15,022 nt of DNA from an uncultured bacterium (GCA_905215675.1 CAJMRA010000015.1:1-15022), one strand, 5' to 3'; shown: positions 1-7,563, numbered from the stretch's first letter. Translations and numbers: made by a program. Notes: a model not told the origin generated them from the sequence alone.

Positions 1-53
1 CGGCGCTGTGCCGCCGCCTCGCGTTTCACCTTTTTCAAAGGTGAAACGCTCTA
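1..53 (-). repeat. Palindromic repeat copy R1 (type A) at the ftsH stop
   Basis: Read on the minus strand the element begins TAGAGCG, and its TAG is the ftsH stop codon. A perfect inverted repeat follows: arms at 21-33 and 37-49 (13 bp each, GCGTTTCACCTTT on the plus strand) with a 3-base loop. Thirty bases from TAG onward are identical to copy R2 at 10295. The GC-rich tail (GAGGCGGCGGCAC) is shared with copy R3 near 13060 and runs off the left edge. No T-run follows, so it is not a classical terminator, though it may act as a 3'-end hairpin for ftsH mRNA. Confidence 0.8.
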
Positions 54-2027
54 GCCATGCCGCGAATCATCATCGCCGCCGCCGTCCTTGCCGGACGGCG
101 CGTCGGCGTCCTTGCCTGCGTTTTCCGAAGAGGCGTCGGGCGCGGTATCCGGTTCCAGCACGAAACCGGAAGCGGCGGACGCCGCGGACTCCCCCTGCTG
201 CGGCAACGGCTTGCCGTTGGCATCCAGCGGCGGCAGGGGCTTGTTTTCCATAATCAGATCCAGTTCCTCGCCCGTGATGGTCTCGCGTTCAAGCAGCGCA
301 TTGGCAATGCGGTGCAGGATTTCCATATTGTCCTGCAACAGCTTGCGGCAGCGGGCATAGGCCTCTTCCACGATGCGCTTGACTTCCGCATCCACCAGCC
401 GCGCGGTATCTTCGCTGTAATTCTTGTTCTGCACCCATTCGCGGCCGATAAAGACTTCCTCGTTCTTTTCGCCCACGGCCAGCGTGCCGATGGCTTCGCT
501 CATCCCCCATTCGCAGACCATGCGCCGGGCCGTGCGCGTCACCCGCTCGATATCGTTGGAAGCGCCCGTCGTGTAGTCGGACAGCACCAGTTCCTCGGCG
601 ACGCGTCCGCCCAGAAGCACCACCAGCGTATTCAGAAGATAGCCGCGGGTGTAACTGTGCCGATCTTCCTCGGGCAGCTGCATGGTCACGCCCAGAGCCC
701 GGCCGCGCGGAATGATGGTCACCTTGTGGACGGGATCGGAGCCGGGAAGCAGCCGCGCCGCCAGCGCGTGCCCGCCTTCATGATAGGCGGTATTGCGCTT
801 TTCCTCGTCGGAAAGCATGAGGCTGCGGCGTTCGCGTCCCATGAGGACCTTGTCCTTGGCATATTCGAAGTCGCGCATGTCCAGCTTGTCCTGATTGAGC
901 TTGGCGGCCTGCAGGGCGGCTTCATTGACGAGATTTTCCAGATCGGCGCCGGAAAAGCCCGGCGTGCCGCGCGCCAGCACCTCAAGGTCCACGTCGGGCG
1001 CAAGCGGCGTGCGCTTGGTGTGCACTTCGAGAATACGCTTCCGGCCGCGCAGATCCGGCGTGGACACCACCACCTGCCGGTCGAAACGGCCGGGACGCAG
1101 CAGCGCGGGATCGAGCACGTCGGGCCGGTTGGTGGCGGCAATGAGGATGACGCCCTCGTTGCTTTCAAAGCCGTCCATTTCCACCAGCAGCTGATTCAGC
1201 GTCTGTTCGCGTTCGTCGTGGCCGCCGCCGAGGCCCGCGCCGCGTTTGCGGCCCACGGCGTCGATTTCGTCGATGAAGATCAGACAGGGCGCGTTCTTCT
1301 TGCCCTGCACAAAGAGATCCCGCACGCGGGACGCGCCCACGCCCACGAACATTTCCACGAAATCGGAACCGGAAATGGAAAAGAAGGGCACGCCCGCCTC
1401 GCCGGCCACGGCGCGGGCGAGCAGCGTCTTGCCGGTGCCGGGAGGCCCCACGAGCAGCACGCCCTTGGGAATACGCCCGCCCAGGCGGGTGAACTTCTTC
1501 GGGTTGGACAGGAATTCGACCACTTCGGCCAGTTCTTCCTTGGCTTCGTCCACGCCGGCGACATCGTCAAAGGTGACGCGCCCGTCTTCCTGATTGAGCA
1601 TGCGGGCGCGCGAGCGGCCGAAGTTCATGGCCTTGCCGCCGCTTCCGCCCTGCATCTGGCGCATGAAGAATATCCATACGGCTATCAGCAGCGCCATGGG
1701 GAGCAGGGAAATGAGTACCTGCATGTACCAGGGCTGTTCTTCCGGCGGTTCTGCCTTGACCTCCACCTTCTTTTCCATCAGGCGGGAGATCAGCTCCGGA
1801 TCGCGGGGAGCGTAGCTTCTGACCGTGGCCCCGTCCGTCGTTTTCCCGGTCAGGGTGTTGCCCTGAATGGTGATGCTGGCGATCTGGCCGCCGTCCACAC
1901 GGGAAAGGAAGTCGGAATAGGACAGCTGTTGCGACGCGCCCTGCGGCTGCTGAAACATATTGAACACCATAACCAGAGCAATGGCGATGATGCCCCACAG
2001 CAGCAGGTTTCGGCTGGTTTGATTCAA
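51..2027 (-). CDS. ftsH: ATP-dependent zinc metalloprotease FtsH
   Basis: Membrane-anchored AAA+ protease that extracts and degrades misfolded membrane proteins and short-lived regulators, working as a hexamer. From the chosen start the protein is 658 aa, normal for the family. Two N-terminal membrane helices (about 7-24 and 102-122) flank a periplasmic segment. Then come Walker A GPPGTGKT (194-201), Walker B with DEID (253-256), the second region of homology with RPGRFDR (311-317), the zinc-binding HEGGH (416-420) and the third zinc ligand Asp in TTGASND (about 492). The C-terminal tail is acidic and Gly/Asp rich. Start choice: TTG at 2027 lies 6 bases after GGGAGG and gives the family-typical N-terminus (M)NQTSRNLLLW. 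An upstream in-frame TTG at 2051 has no such site. The TAG stop is inside a palindromic repeat. It appears monocistronic, insulated upstream by a terminator at 2212-2248. Confidence 0.97.
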   Translation of the reverse strand: MNQTSRNLLLWGIIAIALVMVFNMFQQPQGASQQLSYSDFLSRVDGGQIASITIQGNTLTGKTTDGATVRSYAPRDPELISRLMEKKVEVKAEPPEEQPWYMQVLISLLPMALLIAVWIFFMRQMQGGSGGKAMNFGRSRARMLNQEDGRVTFDDVAGVDEAKEELAEVVEFLSNPKKFTRLGGRIPKGVLLVGPPGTGKTLLARAVAGEAGVPFFSISGSDFVEMFVGVGASRVRDLFVQGKKNAPCLIFIDEIDAVGRKRGAGLGGGHDEREQTLNQLLVEMDGFESNEGVILIAATNRPDVLDPALLRPGRFDRQVVVSTPDLRGRKRILEVHTKRTPLAPDVDLEVLARGTPGFSGADLENLVNEAALQAAKLNQDKLDMRDFEYAKDKVLMGRERRSLMLSDEEKRNTAYHEGGHALAARLLPGSDPVHKVTIIPRGRALGVTMQLPEEDRHSYTRGYLLNTLVVLLGGRVAEELVLSDYTTGASNDIERVTRTARRMVCEWGMSEAIGTLAVGEKNEEVFIGREWVQNKNYSEDTARLVDAEVKRIVEEAYARCRKLLQDNMEILHRIANALLERETITGEELDLIMENKPLPPLDANGKPLPQQGESAASAASGFVLEPDTAPDASSENAGKDADAPSGKDGGGDDDSRHG

Positions 2028-2094
2028 GACGGCCTCCCTCAAAGGCTTCAATATCCGGTGACGTTTCCCCGGAGGGAACGGAATTTTTCATTTG

Positions 2095-2124
2095 TAACTA
2101 GCCCGCAGCGCGGGGCGCTGTCAA
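2095..2124 (-). promoter_or_regulatory. Candidate sigma-70 promoter of ftsH
   Basis: On the minus strand a perfect -35 TTGACA (2124 to 2119) is followed after 18 bases by TAGTTA (2100 to 2095), a weak -10. CTAGTT at 17 bases is the alternative. It lies about 70 bases upstream of the TTG start and just downstream of the preceding terminator. The -35 match is strong and the -10 is not, so the exact start site is uncertain. Confidence 0.45.
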
Positions 2125-2211
2125 TCGGCGCGGCGCTGCGGACCACTCAGAACATAAGCATGCCCCTGCGTCTGGCAATGGGCGGAGCGGCATTTCCCCG
2201 GAAACGAAGAC

Positions 2212-2248
2212 AAAAAAAGCTCCCGGGTACGAGGGGTTCCCCGGGAGC
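2212..2248 (-). terminator. Rho-independent terminator of the TauE-region unit
   Basis: On the minus strand a 9-bp stem GCTCCCGGG/CCCGGGAGC (arms 2240-2248 and 2219-2227, 12-base loop) is followed directly by seven T residues (2218 to 2212). The polarity fits transcripts arriving from the gene that ends at 2386. It separates that unit from ftsH. Confidence 0.85.
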
Positions 2249-2357
2249 GCGCACGCCGTTGCAGCAGGGGGAGGCGTGCTGAAGGAGCAGTCGGGCATCA
2301 ACGGGCCGCAGGGGCGCATGCCTGTCGCCATCCGTCCGAGGAAGACGCCTGGAGCGG

Positions 2358-2447
2358 CGTTTCCTCCGTCCGCGCCCGGACGCGCCTAGCCGATGGTCTG
2401 GGAAAAGGCGTTACGCAACGTTTCCTCCGTCCGCGCCCGGACGCGCC
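2358..2447. repeat. 29-base direct repeat across the 3' end of the small membrane gene
   Basis: Positions 2358-2386 and 2419-2447 are identical over 29 bases (beginning CGTTTCCTCC on the plus strand), offset by 61 bases. Weaker similarity extends further left (about 2334-2350 against 2396-2411, with one indel). One copy is inside the coding region of the 124-aa gene and the other starts at its stop codon, so the repeat looks like a local partial duplication of the gene's 3' end. Confidence 0.85.
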
Positions 2448-2760
2448 AGCGCGTCAGCGCGGCTTTTCTGCCGGGCAGCGCCACAAGGGTGGCGTCCTCG
2501 CAGGGGAAACGGCGTCGGATGAAGCGGAGCAGCCAGCCCGCGGCCAGCCAGAGAGGCACGGTGATGCCGAAAAAGTACAGGGAAAACGTCGCCAGGGAGG
2601 AACCGGGGCGCTGCGCGGCCTGATACATGGCGAAAAAGACGGCCGCAAGCATCAGCACATTGGCGGCGACGCGCACGACGCCGGACCACAGCGCGCGCTT
2701 GAAGGCATGCGGAACTGCGGGGCGGGGGGCCTCGGCGGAAACGGCGGCGGCTGCGGTCAT
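2386..2760 (-). CDS. Small two-helix membrane protein of unknown function
   Basis: A 124-aa protein I do not recognise. The N-terminus is Ala-rich. Two probable membrane helices follow (about 28-48 and 57-79), then a basic RFIRRRF segment and an Arg-rich C-terminus, suggesting a cytoplasmic tail. The ATG at 2760 is preceded by AGGAG at 7 bases, so the start is well supported. It follows the DUF4881-like lipoprotein gene by 88 bases, with a strong hairpin in the gap, and is followed by an intrinsic terminator, so it is probably the last, partly uncoupled gene of that unit. Its C-terminal coding sequence is partly duplicated just past the stop. In the distal copy the same frame would continue for about 19 more codons after the repeat, so the present C-terminus may be a product of the duplication. 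Confidence 0.75.
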   Translation of the reverse strand: MTAAAAVSAEAPRPAVPHAFKRALWSGVVRVAANVLMLAAVFFAMYQAAQRPGSSLATFSLYFFGITVPLWLAAGWLLRFIRRRFPCEDATLVALPGRKAALTRWRVRARTEETLRNAFSQTIG

Positions 2761-2795
2761 GGGGGTTCTCCTTGAGAAAAAATCTTTCGCGGGAT

Positions 2796-2825
2796 GACGA
2801 GGCCGGAGGGGGCTCCGGCCTCGTC
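2796..2825 (-). terminator. Strong hairpin between the lipoprotein gene and the small membrane gene
   Basis: A perfect 13-bp stem (2796-2808 GACGAGGCCGGAG with 2813-2825) has a 4-base loop. On the minus strand a T-run comes only about 12 bases after the stem, so it is not a textbook intrinsic terminator. Lying 23 bases after the lipoprotein stop, it may partly terminate, or protect the upstream mRNA end, and so lower expression of the last gene. Confidence 0.6.
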
Positions 2826-2848
2826 GGGGTTTGCCTGAGGGGCGGGGG

Positions 2849-3439
2849 CTACTTCTTGAACAGGTTGGTCTGGGAGATGTTCATGAAGCGCAGCGCCTGA
2901 TGCTTGGCATTTTCCTTATAGTAGACGCGGACTTCGTCGCCGGCTTCCCAGGTGTCGGGGTGCACGTCCAGCTTGTCGGCGGGAATCTGGAAGGTCACCA
3001 GAGCCTGCAGACGGGCGGAGTATTCGGTAACCGTCATCTTTTCCTTGTCGATGACGGGGAACTTCTTGCCCATCACCTTGGGATGCGTACGCTTGATATT
3101 CTTTTCCACGTCGGTGAACTTGACGTTCAGAACTTCAAGCTGCTTGGTATCGGGGTTGTAGATGGTGACGGTCGACTTGTCGATATCGAACATCACGCGT
3201 CCGCCGGGCTTGGGCAACGGGCCGATTTCCTTGGGGTCCGCCGGCATCATGTATTCGTGAATGCCGCCGGTGTATTCGGGGTTGCGCTGATCATGCTTCA
3301 CGTCCAGCACCACCAGCATGGTTTTGGCTTCAGGATTATAGGCCACGCAGCGGCCCTGTTCCACCTGACCGAATTCGCAGGCCGTCAATCCGAGGCAGGA
3401 GAAGAGGACAAGGGACAGTATCAGCTTACTCATTCTCAT
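2849..3439 (-). CDS. DUF4881-like lipoprotein
   Basis: A 196-aa predicted lipoprotein. The N-terminus has a short hydrophobic signal ending in lipobox L18-T-A-C21, with Glu at +2, so it should be processed by signal peptidase II and attached to a membrane. The mature part is a soluble, beta-rich domain with several GDEV/TVTEY-type strands and no obvious catalytic motif. It resembles the DUF4881 proteins I know from Desulfovibrio; this is recall, not a search. The ATG at 3439 has GGAG 7 bases upstream, preferred over the next ATG two codons in. The site overlaps the TAA of the permease gene, only 11 bases away, so the two are translationally close and very likely co-transcribed. Possible role: a cell-envelope partner of the permease. 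Function unknown. Confidence 0.85.
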   Translation of the reverse strand: MRMSKLILSLVLFSCLGLTACEFGQVEQGRCVAYNPEAKTMLVVLDVKHDQRNPEYTGGIHEYMMPADPKEIGPLPKPGGRVMFDIDKSTVTIYNPDTKQLEVLNVKFTDVEKNIKRTHPKVMGKKFPVIDKEKMTVTEYSARLQALVTFQIPADKLDVHPDTWEAGDEVRVYYKENAKHQALRFMNISQTNLFKK

Positions 3440-3450
3440 GTTGATTCTCC

Positions 3451-4506
3451 TTAGCCCTGGCGCTTCTTGGCGGCGAGTTCACGCTTGGCGCCCTGCACCA
3501 TGCGCACGGTAATGTAGAGGGAAATGCCGCTGACAAAGCCCAGCACGGCCACGGTGGCGATACCGTTGATGACGTCGGAGTACGCGGGGAACATGGGCTG
3601 GATGAGCTTCAGGACCACGGAAGCGAGGCAGCCCAGGACGGCGGTACCGAAGGCGATGCGGATACCGTAACCTCTGATGTACTTGGTGGCGACGGCGCCG
3701 ATCTGGGCGCCCACGGCCGCGCCGACGAGCATGATGAGGGCGGCCACGAGTTCGGTACGGCCCTTGAACGTATAGGAGGCCGCGCCGTACAGGCCGGAAA
3801 TGGCCACTTCAAAGAGGTCGGTGCCGACGGCCACGTGCGTGGGGCAGCCTACGAGGTACACCAGGGCGGGCATGCGGATCAGACCGCCGCCGATGCCGAG
3901 GATGCCGGCCAGCCAGCCGGTGGCCAGCGACACGAAGATGGGCAGCCAGGCGGAGCAGTAGATGCCGGCGACGTTGAAGTGAACCATGGGAGGAATGCGG
4001 ATGGCATGCAGCTTGGACGACCAGTCAAGGCCGGTAGCCGTGGCGGACAGCTCTTCGCCGCGGGCGGCCGCTTCGCGTTCCTTCTTCCTGCGCAGGGCCA
4101 CGTCATGGAAGACCATCCAGGCAATGCAGACCAGCAGCACGACGTACAGCCAGCGCACGACCTTGTCGACGGAGCCGAGACGTTCCAGCCACATGATCAT
4201 CTGGGCGCCGATTTCAACGCCGACCACGGTACCGGCCAGCATCGTCAGGCCGAGCTTGTAGTCAACGTTGCCGAACTTGCCGTGACGCATGGTGGAAATG
4301 AGGGATTTCCCGGCCATGTGCGCCACGTCCGTGCCGATGGCGAAGGCCATGGGGAAGCCCAGGATGTTCAGGCCGGGGGTCACCATCCACGCGCCGCCCA
4401 TGCCGAAGAAACCGCCGATGATGCCGACGCCGAGACCCAGGATAATCAGACCGGGCCAGAAAATGTTCACGCCGGAAATGGGCATCAAAACATACAACCA
4501 ATCCAT
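3451..4506 (-). CDS. TauE/SafE family permease (putative sulfite/organosulfur exporter)
   Basis: A 351-aa polytopic membrane protein with the internal duplication typical of TauE/SafE. The first repeat begins GIIGGFFGMGGAW (28-40) with GTDVAH (58-63). The second begins GILGIGGGLI (201-210) with GTDLFE (228-233). A charged, Glu/Lys-rich cytoplasmic loop (about 138-165) joins the halves. About 8-9 membrane segments are expected. Family members export or import sulfite, sulfoacetate or other small anions; the substrate here cannot be read from sequence. The start is firm: AAGGAGG lies 6 bases before the ATG. It is the second gene of a unit driven by a sigma-54 promoter, 18 bases downstream of a small membrane protein gene and 11 bases upstream of a lipoprotein gene. 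In a sulfite- or sulfate-respiring cell, export of excess sulfite or a sulfonate is the simplest role. Confidence 0.9.
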   Translation of the reverse strand: MDWLYVLMPISGVNIFWPGLIILGLGVGIIGGFFGMGGAWMVTPGLNILGFPMAFAIGTDVAHMAGKSLISTMRHGKFGNVDYKLGLTMLAGTVVGVEIGAQMIMWLERLGSVDKVVRWLYVVLLVCIAWMVFHDVALRRKKEREAAARGEELSATATGLDWSSKLHAIRIPPMVHFNVAGIYCSAWLPIFVSLATGWLAGILGIGGGLIRMPALVYLVGCPTHVAVGTDLFEVAISGLYGAASYTFKGRTELVAALIMLVGAAVGAQIGAVATKYIRGYGIRIAFGTAVLGCLASVVLKLIQPMFPAYSDVINGIATVAVLGFVSGISLYITVRMVQGAKRELAAKKRQG

Positions 4507-4524
4507 AAAGCGCCTCCTTCCGGC

Positions 4525-4821
4525 CTAGTGTTCCGCCAGCTCGCGGTGCTTGAGGTCGATGCCGATATGCGACATCACGATGTCGGCCAGGACGCCGAAC
4601 ACGCAACCGGTCACCGGAATGATGATAATCGTCAGCAACGTGAAATAGGCGTGGCTGTCGTTGTACATCTGGGCCCACCACAGCAGGATGCCGTCAAGGC
4701 GACGCGTATCGGCCACGATGACCACATTGGCCGCCGCCTTTTTGGCCGCCATTGCCAGAGAAGGCGCCATGAGCAGGAACATCAGGGCGAAGCCCGTAAT
4801 ACATGTCCAAAGCTTACGCAT
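4525..4821 (-). CDS. Small exported/membrane protein, first gene of the TauE operon
   Basis: A 98-aa protein I do not recognise. It begins MRKLWTC with a hydrophobic signal segment (about 5-25) ending in a plausible signal-peptidase site after AMA (25). A short soluble stretch follows, then one strongly hydrophobic helix (about 59-83) and a charged HRELAEH tail. The start at 4821 is chosen because GGAGGAG lies just upstream and the signal peptide follows. A longer frame exists upstream (to 4911), but it would run through the sigma-54 promoter and begins with non-signal sequence. It is 18 bases from the permease start, so co-translation is likely. Constant pairing would suggest an accessory subunit of the transporter; that is inference. 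Confidence 0.8.
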   Translation of the reverse strand: MRKLWTCITGFALMFLLMAPSLAMAAKKAAANVVIVADTRRLDGILLWWAQMYNDSHAYFTLLTIIIIPVTGCVFGVLADIVMSHIGIDLKHRELAEH

Positions 4822-4889
4822 AAGTCTCCTCCATTCCAGTTTCCGCCGGAGGACCCGGCGATTCGTGCCAAAATTCACGCTTTGACTAT

Positions 4890-4905
4890 AGCAAGCCGCG
4901 TGCCA
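4890..4905 (-). promoter_or_regulatory. Sigma-54 (-24/-12) promoter of the TauE operon
   Basis: On the minus strand TGGCAC (4905 to 4900), a 5-base spacer GCGGC and TTGCT (4894 to 4890) match the RpoN consensus TGGCAC-N5-TTGCW at every defined position. The invariant GG and GC are 10 bases apart. Transcription should start near 4879, leaving a leader of about 58 bases before the ATG at 4821. The divergent neighbour encodes a sigma-54 activator, which fits. Confidence 0.88.
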
Positions 4906-4920
4906 TTGCACGATTGCACG
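4905..4920 (-). promoter_or_regulatory. Tandem 8-base repeat abutting the sigma-54 promoter
   Basis: CGTGCAAT occurs twice in direct tandem on the minus strand (4920-4913 and 4912-4905), touching the -24 element. A similar pair, CGCGCAAT and CGCGCAAC (7564-7571, 7574-7581), lies just upstream of the second sigma-54 promoter. It could be a binding site for the neighbouring activator or another regulator. The position is closer to the promoter than usual for enhancer sites, so this is tentative. Confidence 0.35.
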
Positions 4921-4963
4921 GTTCCGCCGCTTCCCGAAAACCCGCGCTTTCCGCCTTTCCGGC

Positions 4964-4992
4964 TTGCCTGCATGCCCGCTTTGACATAGTAT
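4964..4992 (+). promoter_or_regulatory. Weak candidate sigma-70 promoter of the activator gene
   Basis: TTGCCT (4964-4969), a 17-base spacer and TAGTAT (4987-4992) each match 4 of 6 consensus bases, about 30 bases before the ATG at 5024. A TTGACA also occurs at 4981-4986 but no acceptable -10 lies at the right distance. No -24/-12 element is visible for this gene, so self-activation through sigma-54 is not indicated. Confidence 0.25.
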
Positions 4993-5023
4993 TGATAAAC
5001 AGGCAGGTCAGGAAGGAGGAATC

Positions 5024-7528
5024 ATGCGTTTCCCATTTCGCCCCCTTACAGGAAATTCCTATGATACCGCACTGTTATTCCTGCGGCGCAGCTTTGCGAC
5101 CAGGCTTCTGGCAGTGGGGCTTCCCGGCGTCGCCGTCCTCCTCCTGTGCCTGTTTGCCTTTGTATCACGCAACGCCGGAACGGCCGTTACCGCGGCGCTG
5201 GAGCGGAACGCGCAATTGCGGGCCGGTTCCGTGGCGCTCATCCTTGAGCAAATTTTCACAGAAACGCGCAATCAGCTTCTGATTCTCGCGGCGGGTCCCG
5301 TTTCGCGACAGACCATGGACGACCGGCTCCGCTTTCGCGCAAAGGCCGGCGGCGTCCATTATCGCGAAGTGGCGTTCATGGCGCGCAACAACGAGGAAAG
5401 CTTCCTTCTCATCAATTATAACGGCGAAATCGTGACCGTCCCTCTCGACATGGCGCGGCAGGCCATCGGCAGTCCCTTCAGCATGGGCGAAATCAGGCAT
5501 ACGGCCAATCATGTCCACATGGGGCAGCCGCTGGAAGTCACCTATCCCCCGCTGCCCTTCAAGGGGGCCATGCAGAGCCCGCGTCTTCAGGTTCTGCGCT
5601 TCAGCACTCCCATCTTCGACGATCATAATCAGTATCAGGGGCTGCTTGTCCTTTCGCTGGATCTGGCCGTCCTGCGCGATGCCATTTCCATGTTTTCCTC
5701 CACCGAGAATTCCTTCTGGCAGAATGCGCACATCAGCCATGTCCGCAGCGTGTACTTCGACGCGCAGGGCTGGATGATTTTCCAGTCCGAAAAGAACCGG
5801 CAGGGCAACGCCCCGCTCGGCCTCGGCGAAATACGCAAGGGGTTCGGCGGCGACTTCGGCCGCCCGGGATTCAGCACGGCCTTCCGCCCCTATCCCCGCC
5901 ATCTGCGCTGGTGGGAAATGGTCGCGGCCGTGCAGAAGGGGCAAAGCGGACGCATCTCCATTGCCGCGCGTGACGAAGGCTGGAGCGACGGCGCCTTCGG
6001 CGACGTGCACGCCAGCTATGCGCCCATTTTCTTCAGCTCGGCCCCGGATGCCGGGCCGGATGTCGTCGGCGGCATCGCCGTGCTTGACGGCACGCCCGCC
6101 GACGTGTCCGGCCTGTACCTCTTTCGGACACTTGCCGTGGGCGGCTGTCTGTGCCTTGTTTTCGTGGGCCTTCTGCTCTGGCGCGCCGGACGCATCACGG
6201 ACAGGGTTCTTGCGCGATTCGCCGAGGATATCGACGCCTGCGCGAATGCTCCGGCAGCGACCATACCGGACATTCCCGACGCGCCGAACACCCTCCGCAG
6301 GGCCCGCGACGGCGTCAACCGGCTGCTGACGCGTCTGCGACACGCGGAAGACGAGCATAATTCCTGGCACGATCGGCAGCTGACGCTCTGGGAGCGCGAG
6401 CCCTGCGGCCAGCTGCCCGAAACCGTCGATGCGCCCCTGGGGCTGGTGGGCGATTCCTCGGCCATGAACGAATTGCGCGAAAACATCGCCCGCGCCGCGC
6501 CCTCCGACGCGGACATTCTCGTCATCGGCGAAACGGGCACCGGCAAGGAGCTGGTTTCCCGCGCCATTCATGAAGCCAGTCCGCGCCGCAACGGCCCTTT
6601 CATCACCATCAACTGCGGCGCGCTCGACGAGAATCTGCTCATGGACACCCTGTTCGGGCACGTCAAGGGCGCGTTCACCGAAGCGCGCCAGCCGCGCAAG
6701 GGGGCCTTCCTGGCGGCCGAGGGCGGCACGCTCATGCTGGACGAAGTGGGCAACGCCTCGCCCAAGGTGCAGCAGGCCCTGCTGCGCGCTCTTTCCACGC
6801 GAGCCATGCGCCCCCTGGGAAGCGACGAGGAAGTGCCGTTCAATACCCGCATCATCGCCGCGACCAACGCCCTGCTCCCGCGGGACGAAAACTTCCGTGA
6901 GGACCTGTTCTACCGGCTGGCCGTCATCACCATACAGACGCCGCCCCTGCGCGACAGGCTGGAAGACCTGCCGGCGCTGGCCTCCTACTTCCTCGCCCAC
7001 GAGGCGGCCGCCCGCAACGTTCCCGTCCCCGCCGTTTCGCGGGGCGCGCTCAGTCTGCTCATGGAATGGAGCTGGCCGGGCAATGTCCGCCAGTTGCGCA
7101 ACTGTCTTATCCGCGCGCTGGCCTTCTGCGAAAACGGCATCATTCAGGCCGAGAACATCCAGCTGGAAATTCTTCCCCTGCTGAACGACGACGTTTCCGC
7201 GACGCAGGCCGGGGACGGCGGAGCGGCTCCGGCCCCTCAGGAAAACCCGCCGACGACGGCGCAAGACGACGGCGATACCGTCAGCGGCGATCTGCCGCCG
7301 CGCATCGCCGCCGTGCTGCCGCGCATGGCGGCGGCCGGCCGGGTCAGCCGTCAGGAATACCAGACGCTGGCCGGGGAAAACATCTCCATGCGTACCGCGC
7401 AATACGATCTCCAGCTGCTGCAGAAGCTGGGGCTTGTCGAAAAGCTGGGACGGGGACCGGCCCAGCGCTATGTGCTCACGCCCGCCGGCGAAGCGCGCGC
7501 CCGCCGCGGCGCGAACGGGGAAAGCTGA
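5024..7528 (+). CDS. Membrane-anchored sigma-54-dependent transcriptional activator
   Basis: An 834-aa enhancer-binding-protein-type regulator with its own sensor. A first membrane helix (about 27-48) and a second (about 366-387) enclose a periplasmic region of about 315 residues, size and layout like a double-Cache ligand sensor. A linker (390-470) leads to the AAA+ domain: Walker A GETGTGKE (502-509), GAFTEA (549-554) at the sigma-54-contact loop, Walker B LMLDEV (570-575), FREDLFYRL (624-632) and WPGNVRQL (684-691). The usual loop is GAFTGA, so the fifth residue is changed to Glu. After a Pro/Ala/Asp-rich linker (725-755) the C-terminus (756-823) looks like a winged helix, not the common Fis-type helix-turn-helix. 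There is no receiver domain, so it should sense a ligand directly. The ATG follows AAGGAGG at about 5 bases. Flanking sigma-54 promoters at 4890-4905 and 7588-7602 suggest it controls both neighbours. Confidence 0.9.
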   Translation: MRFPFRPLTGNSYDTALLFLRRSFATRLLAVGLPGVAVLLLCLFAFVSRNAGTAVTAALERNAQLRAGSVALILEQIFTETRNQLLILAAGPVSRQTMDDRLRFRAKAGGVHYREVAFMARNNEESFLLINYNGEIVTVPLDMARQAIGSPFSMGEIRHTANHVHMGQPLEVTYPPLPFKGAMQSPRLQVLRFSTPIFDDHNQYQGLLVLSLDLAVLRDAISMFSSTENSFWQNAHISHVRSVYFDAQGWMIFQSEKNRQGNAPLGLGEIRKGFGGDFGRPGFSTAFRPYPRHLRWWEMVAAVQKGQSGRISIAARDEGWSDGAFGDVHASYAPIFFSSAPDAGPDVVGGIAVLDGTPADVSGLYLFRTLAVGGCLCLVFVGLLLWRAGRITDRVLARFAEDIDACANAPAATIPDIPDAPNTLRRARDGVNRLLTRLRHAEDEHNSWHDRQLTLWEREPCGQLPETVDAPLGLVGDSSAMNELRENIARAAPSDADILVIGETGTGKELVSRAIHEASPRRNGPFITINCGALDENLLMDTLFGHVKGAFTEARQPRKGAFLAAEGGTLMLDEVGNASPKVQQALLRALSTRAMRPLGSDEEVPFNTRIIAATNALLPRDENFREDLFYRLAVITIQTPPLRDRLEDLPALASYFLAHEAAARNVPVPAVSRGALSLLMEWSWPGNVRQLRNCLIRALAFCENGIIQAENIQLEILPLLNDDVSATQAGDGGAAPAPQENPPTTAQDDGDTVSGDLPPRIAAVLPRMAAAGRVSRQEYQTLAGENISMRTAQYDLQLLQKLGLVEKLGRGPAQRYVLTPAGEARARRGANGES

Positions 7529-7563
7529 CCGGACGGAAGCGCCGGAAACACGCCTTGTCGTAT

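Larger units (their letters stand above)
2028..2385. other. Intergenic region upstream of ftsH
   Basis: This 358-base stretch holds, on the minus strand, the terminator of the upstream unit (2212-2248), a candidate ftsH promoter (2095-2124) and the ftsH ribosome binding site (2034-2039). Near 2358-2386 it also holds one copy of a 29-base direct repeat whose partner lies inside the next gene. I see no credible gene; open frames here are shadows. Confidence 0.7.

Noticed and set aside
57..2282. 741-codon open frame on the plus strand opposite ftsH
   Set aside because: It is the antisense of a clear ftsH gene. High GC at third positions keeps the opposite frame open; its protein has no recognisable domain and it has no ribosome binding site.
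4864..4870. Second -24-like box (TGGCACG) downstream of the TauE promoter
   Set aside because: No GC-containing -12 element occurs at the required 10-base distance.
4525..4911. 128-aa version of the first TauE-operon protein
   Set aside because: The extra 30 residues would be encoded over the sigma-54 promoter and upstream of the predicted transcript start. The internal ATG at 4821 has a ribosome binding site and a signal peptide.
3835..4989. 384-codon open frame on the plus strand opposite the TauE operon
   Set aside because: Antisense shadow of the permease and the small membrane gene. It also runs through the sigma-54 promoter.
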